DNA of 64,000 bases from Hydrogenophaga pseudoflava (GTDB lineage: Bacteria > Pseudomonadota > Gammaproteobacteria > Burkholderiales > Burkholderiaceae_C). This document shows, piece by piece, positions 19,125 to 27,847 of the stretch. Position 1 is the stretch's first letter; each line of letters begins with the position of its first letter. The notes under the pieces were generated by a model. It worked only from the letters and a program-made list of their open reading frames with translations. It had not been told where the DNA came from and did not search any database. The DNA lies in contig NZ_JAVHJP010000003.1 of the NCBI RefSeq assembly GCF_031020795.1, positions 427,408 to 491,407 of the forward strand, in the 5' to 3' direction. Both the position numbers and the translations under genes were made by a program.

Positions 19125-20869
19125 CAAAAGGACTCCTCGACCACTTCGGTCACGATCTGGGGCTTGACGTTCATGTCCGGCTGCACGCCGAGGATGCGCA
19201 AGGTCTGCTGCACCGTCTCGCTGAACACCGGCGCCGCCACCAGGCCACCGAAATAGACCCCGTTGGACGGCTCGTCGATCATCACCGCCACCACAATGCG
19301 CGGCTGCTCAATGGGCGCGATGCCCACGAACCAGCTGCGGTACTTGTTGGCGGCGTAGCCCTTGCCCTCCTGCTTGTGGGCCGTGCCGGTCTTGCCGCCC
19401 ACCGAATAGCCCATGGTCTGGGCCTTGGGCGCCGTACCGCCCGGACCGGTGGCCAGCTCCAGCATCTTGCGCACCGCCACCGCGTTCTGCTCGCTGAACA
19501 CCCGCACACCGGTGGCGGGCGTGTCGGTCTTGAGCATGCTCACGGGGATCAGTTCGCCGTTGCGAGCGAAGATGGTGTAGGCCTGCGCCAGCTGGAACAG
19601 CGACGCCGACAGGCCGTAGCCATAGCTCATGGTGGCCTGCTCGATGGGGCGCCAGGTCTTGTAGGGCCGCAGTCGGCCGGACACGGCACCGGGGAATGGC
19701 ACCTGAGGCTTCTGGCCGAAACCGGCCTGGGCGTAGGTCTCCCACATCTCGCGCGGATGCATCTGCATCGCCATCTTGACGGTGCCGACGTTGCTCGACT
19801 TCTGGATGATCTCGTTGACCGTCAGCACCTCGTGCGGGTGGGCATCGCTGATGGTCGAGCCGCCGATGGTGACGCGTCCGGGCGCAGTCTGGATCTGCGT
19901 GGTGGGCCGGACCAAACCCTTCTCCAGCGCCAGTGCCGCGATGAAGGGCTTCATCGTGGAGCCAGGTTCGAAGCTGTCCGTCAGCACGCGGTTGCGCAGC
20001 TGTTCGCCGCTGAGATTGACGCGCTTGTTGGGGTTGTAGCTGGGGAAGTTGGCCAGCGCCAGCACCTCGCCGGTCTGCGCATCCAGAACGATCACGCTGC
20101 CGGCCTTGGCCTTGTTGTTCTTGACCGCCTCACGCAGCTTCTCGTAGGCGAAGAACTGGACCTTGCTGTCGATGGAGAGCTGCAAGTCCGGCCCGTCGAC
20201 CGGGGGGATCACGTCGCGCACGTCCTCGATCACCCGGCCCAGACGGTCCTTGATCACCCGTCGCGAGCCCGCCTTGCCGGCGAGTTGCGAGTTGAAGGCC
20301 AGCTCGACACCCTCCTGGCCACGGTCTTCCACATTGGTGAAACCCACCACGTGCGCCGCCGCTTCACCCTCGGGGTACTGGCGCTTGTATTCGCGGCGTT
20401 GGTAGATGCCCTTGATGCCCAGAGCAGCGATTTCCTTGGCCACCGGCTCATCGACCTGACGCTTGACCCAGACAAAGGTCTTGTCCTCGTTGGCCAGCTT
20501 CTTCCTCAGGTCGCTCAGCGGCATGTCCAGCAGCTTGGCCAGGTCCTTGAGTTTGGGCTCCGACTTGTCCACGTCCTCCGGAATCGCCCAGATGCTCTGT
20601 GCCACCACACTGGAGGCGAGGATCAGGCCGTTGCGGTCCAGCACCCGGCCGCGGTTGGCCGGCAACTCCAGCGTGCGGGCAAAACGCACCTCGCCCTGGC
20701 GCTGGAAGAACTCGTTGCCGAACACCTGCACGTAGGCTGCACGCGCGCCCAGACCGGCGAACGCCAGCGCCAGCAGCGCCACGACGAACTTGCTGCGCCA
20801 TACCGGCGTCTTGCTCGCGAGCAGCGGGCTGGCGCTGTAGTTGATGGCGCGACGTCCGGACTTGCTCAT
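19124..20869 (-). CDS. ftsI: Septal peptidoglycan transpeptidase FtsI (PBP3)
   Basis: FtsI crosslinks septal peptidoglycan with FtsW. The 581-residue product has one N-terminal membrane helix (about residues 29-48) and a pedestal domain starting ANRGRVLDRNG. The transpeptidase domain has the active-site Ser in FEPGSTMKPF, SSN in QKSSNVGT and KTG in VGGKTGTAHK. It is a class B enzyme with no glycosyltransferase domain. ATG 20869 forms an ATGA overlap with ftsL. Confidence 0.97.
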   Translation of the reverse strand: MSKSGRRAINYSASPLLASKTPVWRSKFVVALLALAFAGLGARAAYVQVFGNEFFQRQGEVRFARTLELPANRGRVLDRNGLILASSVVAQSIWAIPEDVDKSEPKLKDLAKLLDMPLSDLRKKLANEDKTFVWVKRQVDEPVAKEIAALGIKGIYQRREYKRQYPEGEAAAHVVGFTNVEDRGQEGVELAFNSQLAGKAGSRRVIKDRLGRVIEDVRDVIPPVDGPDLQLSIDSKVQFFAYEKLREAVKNNKAKAGSVIVLDAQTGEVLALANFPSYNPNKRVNLSGEQLRNRVLTDSFEPGSTMKPFIAALALEKGLVRPTTQIQTAPGRVTIGGSTISDAHPHEVLTVNEIIQKSSNVGTVKMAMQMHPREMWETYAQAGFGQKPQVPFPGAVSGRLRPYKTWRPIEQATMSYGYGLSASLFQLAQAYTIFARNGELIPVSMLKTDTPATGVRVFSEQNAVAVRKMLELATGPGGTAPKAQTMGYSVGGKTGTAHKQEGKGYAANKYRSWFVGIAPIEQPRIVVAVMIDEPSNGVYFGGLVAAPVFSETVQQTLRILGVQPDMNVKPQIVTEVVEESF

Positions 20870-21168
20870 CGCGCCCCCTCCGACGCACCGGCGGTGGCTG
20901 CCGGCTCGTTGATGGTGACGTACTCGGTGATTCCCGGGGACACCGGGCGCATCTTCAGCTGGCGCACAGCCAGCTGCTGCACCCGGGCCGGCGTCGCCTG
21001 CTCGCGCTTCTGCACCTGCAGCTGCTCGTGATCGGCTGCCAGGCGGTGCGCCTGGGCATTGGCCTTGTCGATCGCGGTGTAGAGGCGGCGGGACTCGTAC
21101 TGGGTGTGCACCAGATAGAAGGCACTCGCCATCACGGCGGCCAGCAGCATGAGGTTGAGCCGGATCAT
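20866..21168 (-). CDS. ftsL: Cell division protein FtsL
   Basis: FtsL forms a periplasmic coiled coil with FtsB and binds FtsQ, activating FtsWI. The 100-residue product has a membrane helix from residue 3 to about 21 and a heptad-like segment at about residues 28-72. The sequence is weakly conserved, as usual, and the call rests on size, topology and position between rsmH and ftsI. Both ends are 4-nt ATGA overlaps. The tail of about 20 residues after the coiled coil is Ala-rich. Confidence 0.9.
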   Translation of the reverse strand: MIRLNLMLLAAVMASAFYLVHTQYESRRLYTAIDKANAQAHRLAADHEQLQVQKREQATPARVQQLAVRQLKMRPVSPGITEYVTINEPAATAGASEGAR

Positions 21169-22088
21169 GCGGGCACCTCCGTGCGCGTGGCCACACGCAT
21201 CACGGCGCTGCGCGCCCGCGGATTGCCCTCGACTTCGGCCTGCGACGGCATCACCCGGTGCACCTCGGCCAGGCGCGTGGGCGCCGGCTCGGCGAAGGGC
21301 ACGCGCCGGTCCACCACGGTGCGCGAATGGCGCGCCATGAACTGTTTGACCATGCGGTCTTCCAGCGAGTGGAAGCTGATCACGACCAGTCGACCTCCGG
21401 GACGCAAGACATGCAGGCTGTCCTCTAGCGCTTGTTGCAGCTCTTCAAGCTCGGCGTTGATGAAAATCCGAAAAGCCTGAAATGTGCGCGTTGCAGGGTC
21501 CTTGCCCGGCTCGCGGGTTTTGACCGCGCCAGCCACGACTTCGGCCAGCTCGCGGGTGGTTCGAAGAGGGCCCCGTTCCTGTCGGCGACGATCAATCGCC
21601 TTTGCAACCTGTTGAGCAAACCGTTCTTCGCCGTATTCACGGATGACCTCCGACAGGGTGGACACATCGGCCGTTTCCAGCCATTGGGCGACGCTCTGTC
21701 CGCGCGTGGTGTCCATGCGCATGTCCAGAGGACCGTCGTGACGAAAAGAAAAACCCCTTTCGGGGTCGTCGATCTGGGGAGAACTCACGCCCAGGTCCAT
21801 CAACACCCCGTCCGCACTCTGCGGCCCCAGCTCGCCCAGCTGCCGGAACCCCTGATGCCGGATGACAAACCGCGGATCGGCCGCCGCCAGCGCCTCGCCC
21901 ACAGCGATCGCCTGCGGGTCCTTGTCGAACGCGGTCAGCCGGCCCTGGGGCGAAAGCCGGCCCAGGACGGCGCGCGAATGGCCGCCGCGGCCGAACGTGG
22001 CGTCCACGTAGCGCCCGTCCGGCCGGACCTCCAGTGCGTCCACAGCCTCGTTCAACAGGACGGTGTGGTGTACCCATGTGTCTGTCAC
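21165..22088 (-). CDS. rsmH: 16S rRNA (cytosine1402-N4)-methyltransferase
   Basis: RsmH (MraW) methylates C1402 in the decoding site of 16S rRNA. The 307-residue product has [14 protein letters not shown] at its start, the SAM-binding [32 protein letters not shown], and [21 protein letters not shown] 22088 is chosen because GAGG lies about 7 bases upstream and it is 8 bases after the mraZ stop; the frame stays open into mraZ but that part has no homology. Standard length. Confidence 0.96.
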   Translation of the reverse strand: MTDTWVHHTVLLNEAVDALEVRPDGRYVDATFGRGGHSRAVLGRLSPQGRLTAFDKDPQAIAVGEALAAADPRFVIRHQGFRQLGELGPQSADGVLMDLGVSSPQIDDPERGFSFRHDGPLDMRMDTTRGQSVAQWLETADVSTLSEVIREYGEERFAQQVAKAIDRRRQERGPLRTTRELAEVVAGAVKTREPGKDPATRTFQAFRIFINAELEELQQALEDSLHVLRPGGRLVVISFHSLEDRMVKQFMARHSRTVVDRRVPFAEPAPTRLAEVHRVMPSQAEVEGNPRARSAVMRVATRTEVPA

Positions 22089-22096
22089 CGCGCGCC

Positions 22097-22522
22097 TCAG
22101 AAACTGAAGTCCTTGAGGACATCGGGCATGGGCTTCTGCATTTCCTCGGCCTCCTTGGCCGCATAGGACTGCGCGTCCCACAACTCCAGATAAGAGCCCA
22201 TGCCCAGCAGCACGGCTTCGCGGCTGATGCCGGCGGCTGTCCGCAGTTCGGGCGAGACCAGGATCCGGCCCGAGGCATCCATTTCAACGTCCATGGCGTT
22301 GCCCAGAAAGATGCGGCGCCACCACTGCGCATCCATCGGCAACGAGGCAATGCGGGCCCGGAACTTCTCCCACTCGTCGCGGGGGAATACCATCAGGCAG
22401 CCGTGAGGATGTTTGGTGATGGTCAGCTGACCGGACTGGGTGCTCAAGGCGTCGCGGTGCCGGGTCGGCATGGAGAGCCGACCCTTGGCATCGAGACTGA
22501 GAGAGGAAGCGCCTTGAAACAC
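22097..22522 (-). CDS. mraZ: Transcriptional regulator MraZ
   Basis: MraZ is a ring-forming AbrB-fold DNA-binding protein that represses the division and wall cluster it heads. The 141-residue product contains the two SpoVT-AbrB repeats: [18 protein letters not shown] near the N terminus, and [16 protein letters not shown] near residue 85. The start is GTG 22522. An array of four AGTG boxes lies 21-54 bases upstream, consistent with autoregulation. Confidence 0.96.
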   Translation of the reverse strand: MFQGASSLSLDAKGRLSMPTRHRDALSTQSGQLTITKHPHGCLMVFPRDEWEKFRARIASLPMDAQWWRRIFLGNAMDVEMDASGRILVSPELRTAAGISREAVLLGMGSYLELWDAQSYAAKEAEEMQKPMPDVLKDFSF

Positions 22523-22542
22523 CGAAAATCACCCTGCTAAAA

Positions 22543-22576
22543 CACTTTTCACCACTTAATTGCACTTTTTTCCACT
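22543..22576 (-). promoter_or_regulatory. Probable MraZ operator: four AGTG boxes at 10-bp period
   Basis: On the minus strand AGTG occurs at 22573-22576, 22563-22566, 22553-22556 and 22543-22546, exactly 10 bp apart; the boxes read AGTGG, AGTGC, AGTGG and AGTGT. E. coli MraZ binds direct TGGGN repeats with 5-nt spacers and Mollicute MraZ binds AAAGTG-type repeats, so period and core both fit. The array overlaps the predicted -10 and transcription start, as expected for a repressor. Confidence 0.75.
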
Positions 22577-22601
22577 GTAGCAGGAAAAGCGGTGGCTGCA
22601 A
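22574..22601 (-). promoter_or_regulatory. Candidate promoter of the mraZ-lpxC cluster
   Basis: On the minus strand TTGCAG (22596-22601), a 16-bp spacer and TACAGT (22574-22579) preceded by TGC (extended -10) give a plausible sigma-70 promoter. The start would fall near 22568, inside the AGTG array. It lies in the 323-base AT-rich gap between mraZ and hslU. That gap also holds an inverted repeat (22726-22744) and a weak terminator-like stem after hslU. Confidence 0.5.
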
Positions 22602-22725
22602 GCCTCGGCCGGGCGTTTTTTTTCAATGAAATCAATCACTTAGAACACATTTTGAAGCAATTTCAACTTCAAAATACGCAGCAAAAGCAAGCACTTACGA
22701 CGTGCTGTGAATGTGATGGTTGAAA

Positions 22726-22744
22726 ACCCTGTTACATACAGGGT
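22726..22744. repeat. Perfect 7-bp inverted repeat upstream of mraZ
   Basis: ACCCTGT and ACAGGGT are separated by TACAT, about 200 bases before mraZ and 100 bases after hslU. There is no U-run, so it is more likely a protein-binding site or a structured spacer than an intrinsic terminator. No regulator is assigned. Confidence 0.4.
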
Positions 22745-22791
22745 GACGACAGACGGCCAAACGCCCGGGCGCTGACCCTGCGCGGGGCCCA

Positions 22792-22820
22792 GGAAAAATC
22801 CCGGCCACCCTCAGGGGCCC
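22792..22820 (-). terminator. Weak terminator-like stem after hslU
   Basis: On the minus strand a GC-rich segment pairing GGCC with GGCC around CC-TGA-GG is followed by GGGATTTTT, about 26 bases after the hslU stop. The stem is imperfect and the T-run is not directly adjacent, so this is tentative. Confidence 0.3.
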
Positions 22821-22845
22821 GGGGACCGGGCGCTGGAACGCGCCG

Positions 22846-24174
22846 TCAGAGGATGTAGCGGGACAGATCCTCGTTGCGGCTCAGCTCGGCCAGACGGCCG
22901 TTCACATACGCGGCGTCGATCACCACCGCGCTGTTCTGCAGGGCAGTGGCGCCGAAGCTGACTTCGTCCAGGAGGTGCTCCATCACCGTGGCCAGCCGGC
23001 GGGCTCCGATGTTCTCGGTGCGCTCATTCACGTCGCAGGCGATCTGCGCCAGCTGGCGAATGCCATCAGGCTTGAACTCCAGCGTCACGCCCTCGGTAGC
23101 CAACAACGCCTGGTACTGCTTGACCAGGCTGGCGTGGGTGCTGGTGAGTATGGCTTCGAAGTCGTCCACCGACAGCGACTGCAGTTCCACCCGAATCGGG
23201 AAACGCCCCTGAAGCTCGGGGATCAGGTCGCTGGGTTTGGCCAGGTGGAACGCGCCGCTGGCGATGAACAGGACGTGGTCGGTCTTGACCATGCCGTACT
23301 TGGTCGACACCGTGGTGCCTTCCACCAGGGGCAGCAGGTCGCGCTGCACGCCCTGACGCGACACCTCGGCGCCACCGGCCTCGCTGCGCGAAGCCACCTT
23401 GTCGATCTCGTCGATGAAGACGATGCCGTTCTGCTCGGTGTTGTGCAGCGCGCGCGTGCGCACGTCTTCTTCGTTGACCAGCTTGCCAGCCTCCTCGTCG
23501 ATCAGCAGCTTCATCGCCTCGGCGATCTTGAGCTTGCGCTTGCGGCGGCGCTCCTGCCCCATCTGGCTGAACATGCCGCGCAGCTGCTCGGCCATTTCCT
23601 CCATGCCGGCCGGCCCCATGACCTGCATGGCCGGCGCCGATTCGGCCAGGTCGATCTCGATCTCGCGGTCGTCCAGCTGTCCCTCGCGCAGCTTCTTGCG
23701 GAATGTCTGGCGCGCCGTGCTGTCGGGGTTGGGCTGCGGCTCCCCGGACATGCCGCGCGGCGACGGCAGCAACACATCGAGGATGCGGTCCTCGGCGGCG
23801 TCCTCCGCGCGCATGCGCTGCTTGCGCATGTCGGCCTCGCGCGTCTGCTTCACCGCGATCTCGACCAGATCGCGCACGATGCTGTCGACGTCCTTGCCCA
23901 CATAGCCCACCTCGGTGAACTTGGTGGCCTCGACCTTGATGAAGGGCGCATCGGCCAGCCTGGCCAGGCGGCGCGCGATTTCCGTCTTGCCCACGCCGGT
24001 CGGGCCGATCATCAGGATGTTCTTGGGGGTGATTTCCGGTCGCAGCTTCTCATCGACCTGCTGGCGACGCCAGCGGTTGCGCAGCGCAATGGCCACGGCG
24101 CGCTTGGCACCTTTCTGGCCGATGATGAAGCGGTCGAGCTCGGAGACGATCTCCTGCGGGGTCATTGAGGACAT
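22846..24174 (-). CDS. hslU: ATP-dependent protease ATPase subunit HslU
   Basis: HslU (ClpY) is the AAA+ unfoldase that feeds substrates to the HslV peptidase. The 442-residue product has [20 protein letters not shown], Walker [14 protein letters not shown] and the pore loop GYVG near residue 92. The variable I domain runs from about 110 to 240, followed by Walker [10 protein letters not shown] and the sensor/C-domain [18 protein letters not shown]. It ends in RYIL, the C-terminal tail that docks in HslV. It lies 3 bases after hslV. A second ATG three codons in is possible. Confidence 0.97.
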   Translation of the reverse strand: MSSMTPQEIVSELDRFIIGQKGAKRAVAIALRNRWRRQQVDEKLRPEITPKNILMIGPTGVGKTEIARRLARLADAPFIKVEATKFTEVGYVGKDVDSIVRDLVEIAVKQTREADMRKQRMRAEDAAEDRILDVLLPSPRGMSGEPQPNPDSTARQTFRKKLREGQLDDREIEIDLAESAPAMQVMGPAGMEEMAEQLRGMFSQMGQERRRKRKLKIAEAMKLLIDEEAGKLVNEEDVRTRALHNTEQNGIVFIDEIDKVASRSEAGGAEVSRQGVQRDLLPLVEGTTVSTKYGMVKTDHVLFIASGAFHLAKPSDLIPELQGRFPIRVELQSLSVDDFEAILTSTHASLVKQYQALLATEGVTLEFKPDGIRQLAQIACDVNERTENIGARRLATVMEHLLDEVSFGATALQNSAVVIDAAYVNGRLAELSRNEDLSRYIL

Positions 24175-24177
24175 GGC

Positions 24178-24723
24178 TCAGAGCACCTCGACGGTGTGGT
24201 TCATGTTGGTGTAGATGCAGATCTCGCCCGCGATGGCCAGCGACTGCCGCACCACGTCTTCCGCGCTGAGCGCCGTGTGCTGCACCAGCGCCCGGGCCGC
24301 GGCCTGCGCGTAGGCGCCGCCCGAGCCGATGGCGACCACGCCGTGCTCAGGTTCCAGCACATCGCCGTTGCCGGTGATGATCAGTGCCGCGCTGCGGTCG
24401 CCCACTGCCAGCATGGCTTCGAGCCGGCGCAGCACGCGGTCGGTGCGCCAGTCCCGCGTCAGATCGATGGCCGCGCGCACCAGATGCCCCTGGTGCTTTT
24501 CCAGCTTGGCTTCGAAACGCTCAAACAGGGTGAAGGCATCCGCCGTGGCACCAGCAAAACCCGCCAGGACCTGGTCCCGGTACAGCTTGCGCACCTTGCG
24601 TGCGGTGCCCTTGACGACCACATTGCCCAGGGTGACCTGACCGTCACCGCCAATGGCGACCTGCACACCCTCCGGCGTCTCGCGGCGCACGCAGACGATG
24701 GTCGTTCCGTGAAAAGTTTCCAT
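24178..24723 (-). CDS. hslV: ATP-dependent protease peptidase subunit HslV
   Basis: HslV is the proteasome-like threonine peptidase of the HslUV complex. The 181-residue product begins [14 protein letters not shown]. By analogy with the family, cleavage after HG exposes Thr7 as the nucleophile, a six-residue propeptide that E. coli HslV lacks. The catalytic Lys region [10 protein letters not shown] and the end [11 protein letters not shown] are present. No clear Shine-Dalgarno sequence precedes the ATG. A sigma-32-like element ends about 12 bases upstream of it. Confidence 0.96.
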   Translation of the reverse strand: METFHGTTIVCVRRETPEGVQVAIGGDGQVTLGNVVVKGTARKVRKLYRDQVLAGFAGATADAFTLFERFEAKLEKHQGHLVRAAIDLTRDWRTDRVLRRLEAMLAVGDRSAALIITGNGDVLEPEHGVVAIGSGGAYAQAAARALVQHTALSAEDVVRQSLAIAGEICIYTNMNHTVEVL

Positions 24724-24734
24724 AGAAGATGAAA

Positions 24735-24760
24735 GTGGAGACAGTGCGGCCGTTCTCAAG
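24735..24760 (-). promoter_or_regulatory. Possible sigma-32 promoter of hslVU
   Basis: On the minus strand CTTGAG (24755-24760), 14 bases, then CTCCACTT resembles the heat-shock consensus CTTGAA-N(11-16)-CCCCATNT, with one and two mismatches in the hexamers. It would start transcription only a few bases before the hslV ATG, which has no visible Shine-Dalgarno, so the leader would be very short. Tentative. Confidence 0.35.
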
Positions 24761-24787
24761 CCGGAACAAAAAAGAAGGGAAGTCGCT

Positions 24788-24872
24788 CCAGGGCGCCGCG
24801 GAACCGGCTTTGCCGGGCCGCCAGCGCCGCCCTCCAAGGGGAGACGCCTCAGGCGGCGCAAGGGAGCCTAAG
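24788..24872 (-). repeat. Intergenic multi-hairpin repeat, copy 2
   Basis: Reading leftwards from the stop of the STAS gene, this copy repeats the order seen after ruvC: a GCGCC/GGCG stem, a CTCC-CCTT-GGAG stem where copy 1 has C5/G5, then CCGGC-AAA-GCCGG followed by GGTTCC and CCTGG. Sequence differences in the middle stem keep pairing, which suggests selection on structure. It lies directly upstream of the hslV promoter region. Confidence 0.7.
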
Positions 24873-26744
24873 CTAGTCGTTCCTGACAACGACCTTGGCG
24901 TATTCGGTGATGCCGATGACGTTGAAAAAGGCCGACACCAGTCGGTGCACATCGACGAACTGCACCAGACGGCCCGACGCATGGTGACCGGCCACCCAGT
25001 TCAACAGCGTGCCGGCCGCGGAAAAGTCCACACGAATCAGGTTGCGGCAGGAAATGATCATGACATCGGCGCCCTGCAGACGGCGCTCCAGGTCTTCCAG
25101 AGTGGTCTGAGGGTCGCCACGGATCTCACCGGACAGCTCGACCAGCCCCAGGTGATTGAACTCCGTCGAGGGCCCCTCGGCGCCCGGCTCCGTCGAGTAA
25201 CCGGATGCGACCGTTTCCCGCACCACCTCGCCCAGCACGGAAGCACCTTCGTCCGGATCCACGGTGCCATTGGTCATGGCCTTGAAATGACAGCGTGGAC
25301 GCTCCCACCCCGGCGGGGACACCTCGTAGGTGACACAGAAGTCCAGCGCCGTCAGCTCAAACTCGTCCGGTCGGTTCATCACCCGCAGGACGGCCATGCG
25401 CAGCTCCCACCAGAGCTGCTCGACGTCCCGGCGCCCCGATGGCGTGAGTTGCTTGAGCACATCGCGCAGATGGGGCGCGCCGATAAAGGAAATCTCCACC
25501 TCCTGGTCACCCCAGAGCGTGAAGATGCCCAGCAGCGCTCGCGCCGCCTTGACGTCGATGGACTCCAGTTCCGACCAGTCGAGCACCCAGGGCTGGGGTG
25601 CCCGCAGCAGCACGTTCTGCAGCGTGCCCACCGCATGGGCATCCAGCTCGGGATCACAGGCCCACGCCGCGCGGGTCGGCGTGACCGACGGCTTGAACGC
25701 CTTGCCGGTCATGGACGACACCAGCTCGGGCATGTCGTACCACTGCGGGGGGGAGCGCCCAAAGCGGTTCACGAAATCCACGGCACGGCTTTCGAACGGC
25801 GCCATCTGCCCCGTGGCCCGGTACAGATCGAACAGTGCGAGCCAGTCGTCCAGCTGGTTTTCGCGTGGCCCGCCTTCCGCGATGGTGTCCTTGAGGCCCT
25901 GTTCAGCGCCCGCATCGTCCCCGTTGGCGAACCGGATGGCGGCCTCCTCGACCTCCGGGTCCTGGGCAATTTCGTGCACATCCAGCTCGTAAAAGTGCGA
26001 GGCAGAGAAACCCGGACCCGATCTCCCACGCGCCGGCCCGGCGAGCGGTGCACCCGATGTGGGCGCCATCAGTCCGGTGCGCGCTGTCGACGACGCCGGT
26101 GTGGATTCCGGTGCGGCCTTCGGAGGAGGCACCGTTTCTCTGAGCACCGGAACGGTGCCCGGCGCAGACGTTGCCACCGCCGGTGCAGAAATCGGGGGCT
26201 GCGGCGAGGTGGAGGCCTCACCATCGTTCAAAGACGCCGCTTCGGTCTCGTTGTACTGTGCCTTCAGGCGCTTCTGCTCGGCCGTCTCCCGGGGGGGGAC
26301 CGGCTTTTCCGCCTTGCGATCCAGGGGCGTGCCTCCGGTGGAGTGGGCGCCGGAGTTGGGCCCGCCTGTCACCAGCGAGTCCGGGCCCTTGGTCTTCCAC
26401 CACTGCATCGACATCTGGGCTTCGATCTCGTCGATCTTCTTCAGCGTCATCGCCCGGTCGTCGGGCTTGGAAGGAAGACTGCTCTGGAAGAAAGAAGGCC
26501 GTACACCCTGGGCTCCGTCGACGGAGCCTTCGCGGCTGCGGATCTTGCGCAGCATGTCGAATTCCCGCTTGCGCACAAAGTCGTTGCGGCGCTTGCGCTC
26601 GATCATCTCCTTGAGCGCCGCCTTGTTGTACTCGCTCTCGCGGTCCGCGCTGCGGGTGTCCAGATCCGACCAGCTCGTGGTCGGATGGCGCACGAACTTC
26701 ACCACTTTGGACAGAAAGCCGCCGTTGGAATCGTCCTTGGACAT
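24873..26744 (-). CDS. Tandem STAS-domain protein of unknown function
   Basis: This 623-residue soluble protein has four parts. A basic and charged N-terminal region (1-115) contains RKRRNDFVRKREFDMLRKI. A Pro/Ala/Ser-rich linker covers about 140-235. A helical stretch lies at about 240-340. Two STAS-like domains follow: a degenerate one near 385-480 (PWVLDWSELESIDVKAARALL) and a better one at 531-623 (DVMIISCRNLIRVDFSAAGTLL). STAS domains bind anti-sigma kinases or lipid-transport partners; in the second, DFSAAG occupies the place of the usual Asp-Ser-Ser/Thr switch site, so phosphorylation is uncertain. It lies between dksA and hslV, an arrangement I associate with Comamonadaceae. No Shine-Dalgarno is obvious before ATG 26744. 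Confidence 0.75.
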   Translation of the reverse strand: MSKDDSNGGFLSKVVKFVRHPTTSWSDLDTRSADRESEYNKAALKEMIERKRRNDFVRKREFDMLRKIRSREGSVDGAQGVRPSFFQSSLPSKPDDRAMTLKKIDEIEAQMSMQWWKTKGPDSLVTGGPNSGAHSTGGTPLDRKAEKPVPPRETAEQKRLKAQYNETEAASLNDGEASTSPQPPISAPAVATSAPGTVPVLRETVPPPKAAPESTPASSTARTGLMAPTSGAPLAGPARGRSGPGFSASHFYELDVHEIAQDPEVEEAAIRFANGDDAGAEQGLKDTIAEGGPRENQLDDWLALFDLYRATGQMAPFESRAVDFVNRFGRSPPQWYDMPELVSSMTGKAFKPSVTPTRAAWACDPELDAHAVGTLQNVLLRAPQPWVLDWSELESIDVKAARALLGIFTLWGDQEVEISFIGAPHLRDVLKQLTPSGRRDVEQLWWELRMAVLRVMNRPDEFELTALDFCVTYEVSPPGWERPRCHFKAMTNGTVDPDEGASVLGEVVRETVASGYSTEPGAEGPSTEFNHLGLVELSGEIRGDPQTTLEDLERRLQGADVMIISCRNLIRVDFSAAGTLLNWVAGHHASGRLVQFVDVHRLVSAFFNVIGITEYAKVVVRND

Positions 26745-26783
26745 GGATCAGGTTAGGAGGGGGTTCCGGTGGACGGGTCGCAA

Positions 26784-27764
26784 TCAGTCGCCGAACATCT
26801 TCTGTTTGAGTTCGCGCCGCTGTTGCGCCTCCAGCGAGAGGCTGGCCGTCGGGCGCGCCATCAGGCGACCGACACCGATGGGCTCACCGGTTTCTTCGCA
26901 GTACCCGTAGTCGCCCGAGTCGATGCGGGCGATGGCCTGCTCGATCTTCTTGAGCAGCTTGCGTTCGCGGTCGCGGGTGCGCAGTTCCAGCGCATGCTCT
27001 TCCTCGATCGTCGCACGGTCGGCAGGGTCTGGCACCACGACGGTGTCCTCGCGCAGGTGCTCGGTGGTCTCGCCAGCATTGGCCAGCATGTCTTCCTTGA
27101 GTTGGGTCAGCTTTCGACGGAAGAAGGCGAGCTGCACGTCGTTCATGTACTCCGAGTCGGGCATGGACTGAACGTCCTGGTCGGTCAGTTTGTCGACCGG
27201 CAGGGACTTCCAGTTGTTGGCGCGTTTCGGGTCTTTCTGGATGGCGGTGGGCGCGGGAGCAGTCATCACACGTTCGTTCGATAAGGAGAAGGTCGCCTTG
27301 GCGGCGTTGGGAGCATGGGTCGGAACGACCGCAGCCTGGGTCATCTGTTCCATCATCACTTTCTTGGCCGCCCGCTTGCCGAGGGGGCGCGGGGTCGGTT
27401 CGATGACGATGGGTGCCGGAGCAGCGACCGGAGGCGCAGCAGACGGCACTTTCTGGCTGGTCAACGCTTTGACCGGTGGCGCCGGCGCCTTGACGGGAGC
27501 CGGTTTGCTGACCGGTTTTGCTGCGGCCTTGGCGGGGACCACGGGCTTGGCAACCGCCACCACTTTGGGCGAGGTCGCTTTTTTGGGCACAGGCTGAGCG
27601 GTCTTGGCGCCAGGTTTGCCGACGGAGACCTTCGCACCGGCCGTCTTGGCCGCGGTCTTGGCAGGCACCTTGGACACCGTGGCCACAGCAGTCGCGGACC
27701 GCCCCTTGCCGACCGATGCGGCGGGTTTGCGAGTCTTCGCGGTGGGGGTGGCCTGGGCTTTCAC
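26784..27764 (-). CDS. dksA: DksA-family RNA polymerase regulator lacking zinc cysteines, long N-terminal extension
   Basis: DksA enters the RNA polymerase secondary channel and acts with ppGpp. The last 150 residues of this 326-residue product match DksA: a coiled coil with the tip motif DPADRATIEEE (both Asp and Ala conserved), DRERKLLKKIEQAI, then GYCEETGEPIG. The four zinc Cys are reduced to one: the family CxxC...CxxC reads C, T, S, A, so no classical zinc finger can form. The first 170 residues are Ala/Lys/Pro/Val-rich with many PAK and AAKP repeats, resembling histone H1-like tails. GTG 27764 is chosen because AGAGGA lies 8 bases upstream; the frame stays open to 28049 without a site. 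It follows a COG0523 GTPase gene. Confidence 0.88.
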   Translation of the reverse strand: MKAQATPTAKTRKPAASVGKGRSATAVATVSKVPAKTAAKTAGAKVSVGKPGAKTAQPVPKKATSPKVVAVAKPVVPAKAAAKPVSKPAPVKAPAPPVKALTSQKVPSAAPPVAAPAPIVIEPTPRPLGKRAAKKVMMEQMTQAAVVPTHAPNAAKATFSLSNERVMTAPAPTAIQKDPKRANNWKSLPVDKLTDQDVQSMPDSEYMNDVQLAFFRRKLTQLKEDMLANAGETTEHLREDTVVVPDPADRATIEEEHALELRTRDRERKLLKKIEQAIARIDSGDYGYCEETGEPIGVGRLMARPTASLSLEAQQRRELKQKMFGD

Positions 27765-27847
27765 AACGGATTTCCTCTCAGTGCCTGACGCTGCCTGGTG
27801 GCGGGGTGGTGCGCTGGACGGGGTGGAGACCCTGACCGCATCGCCTC

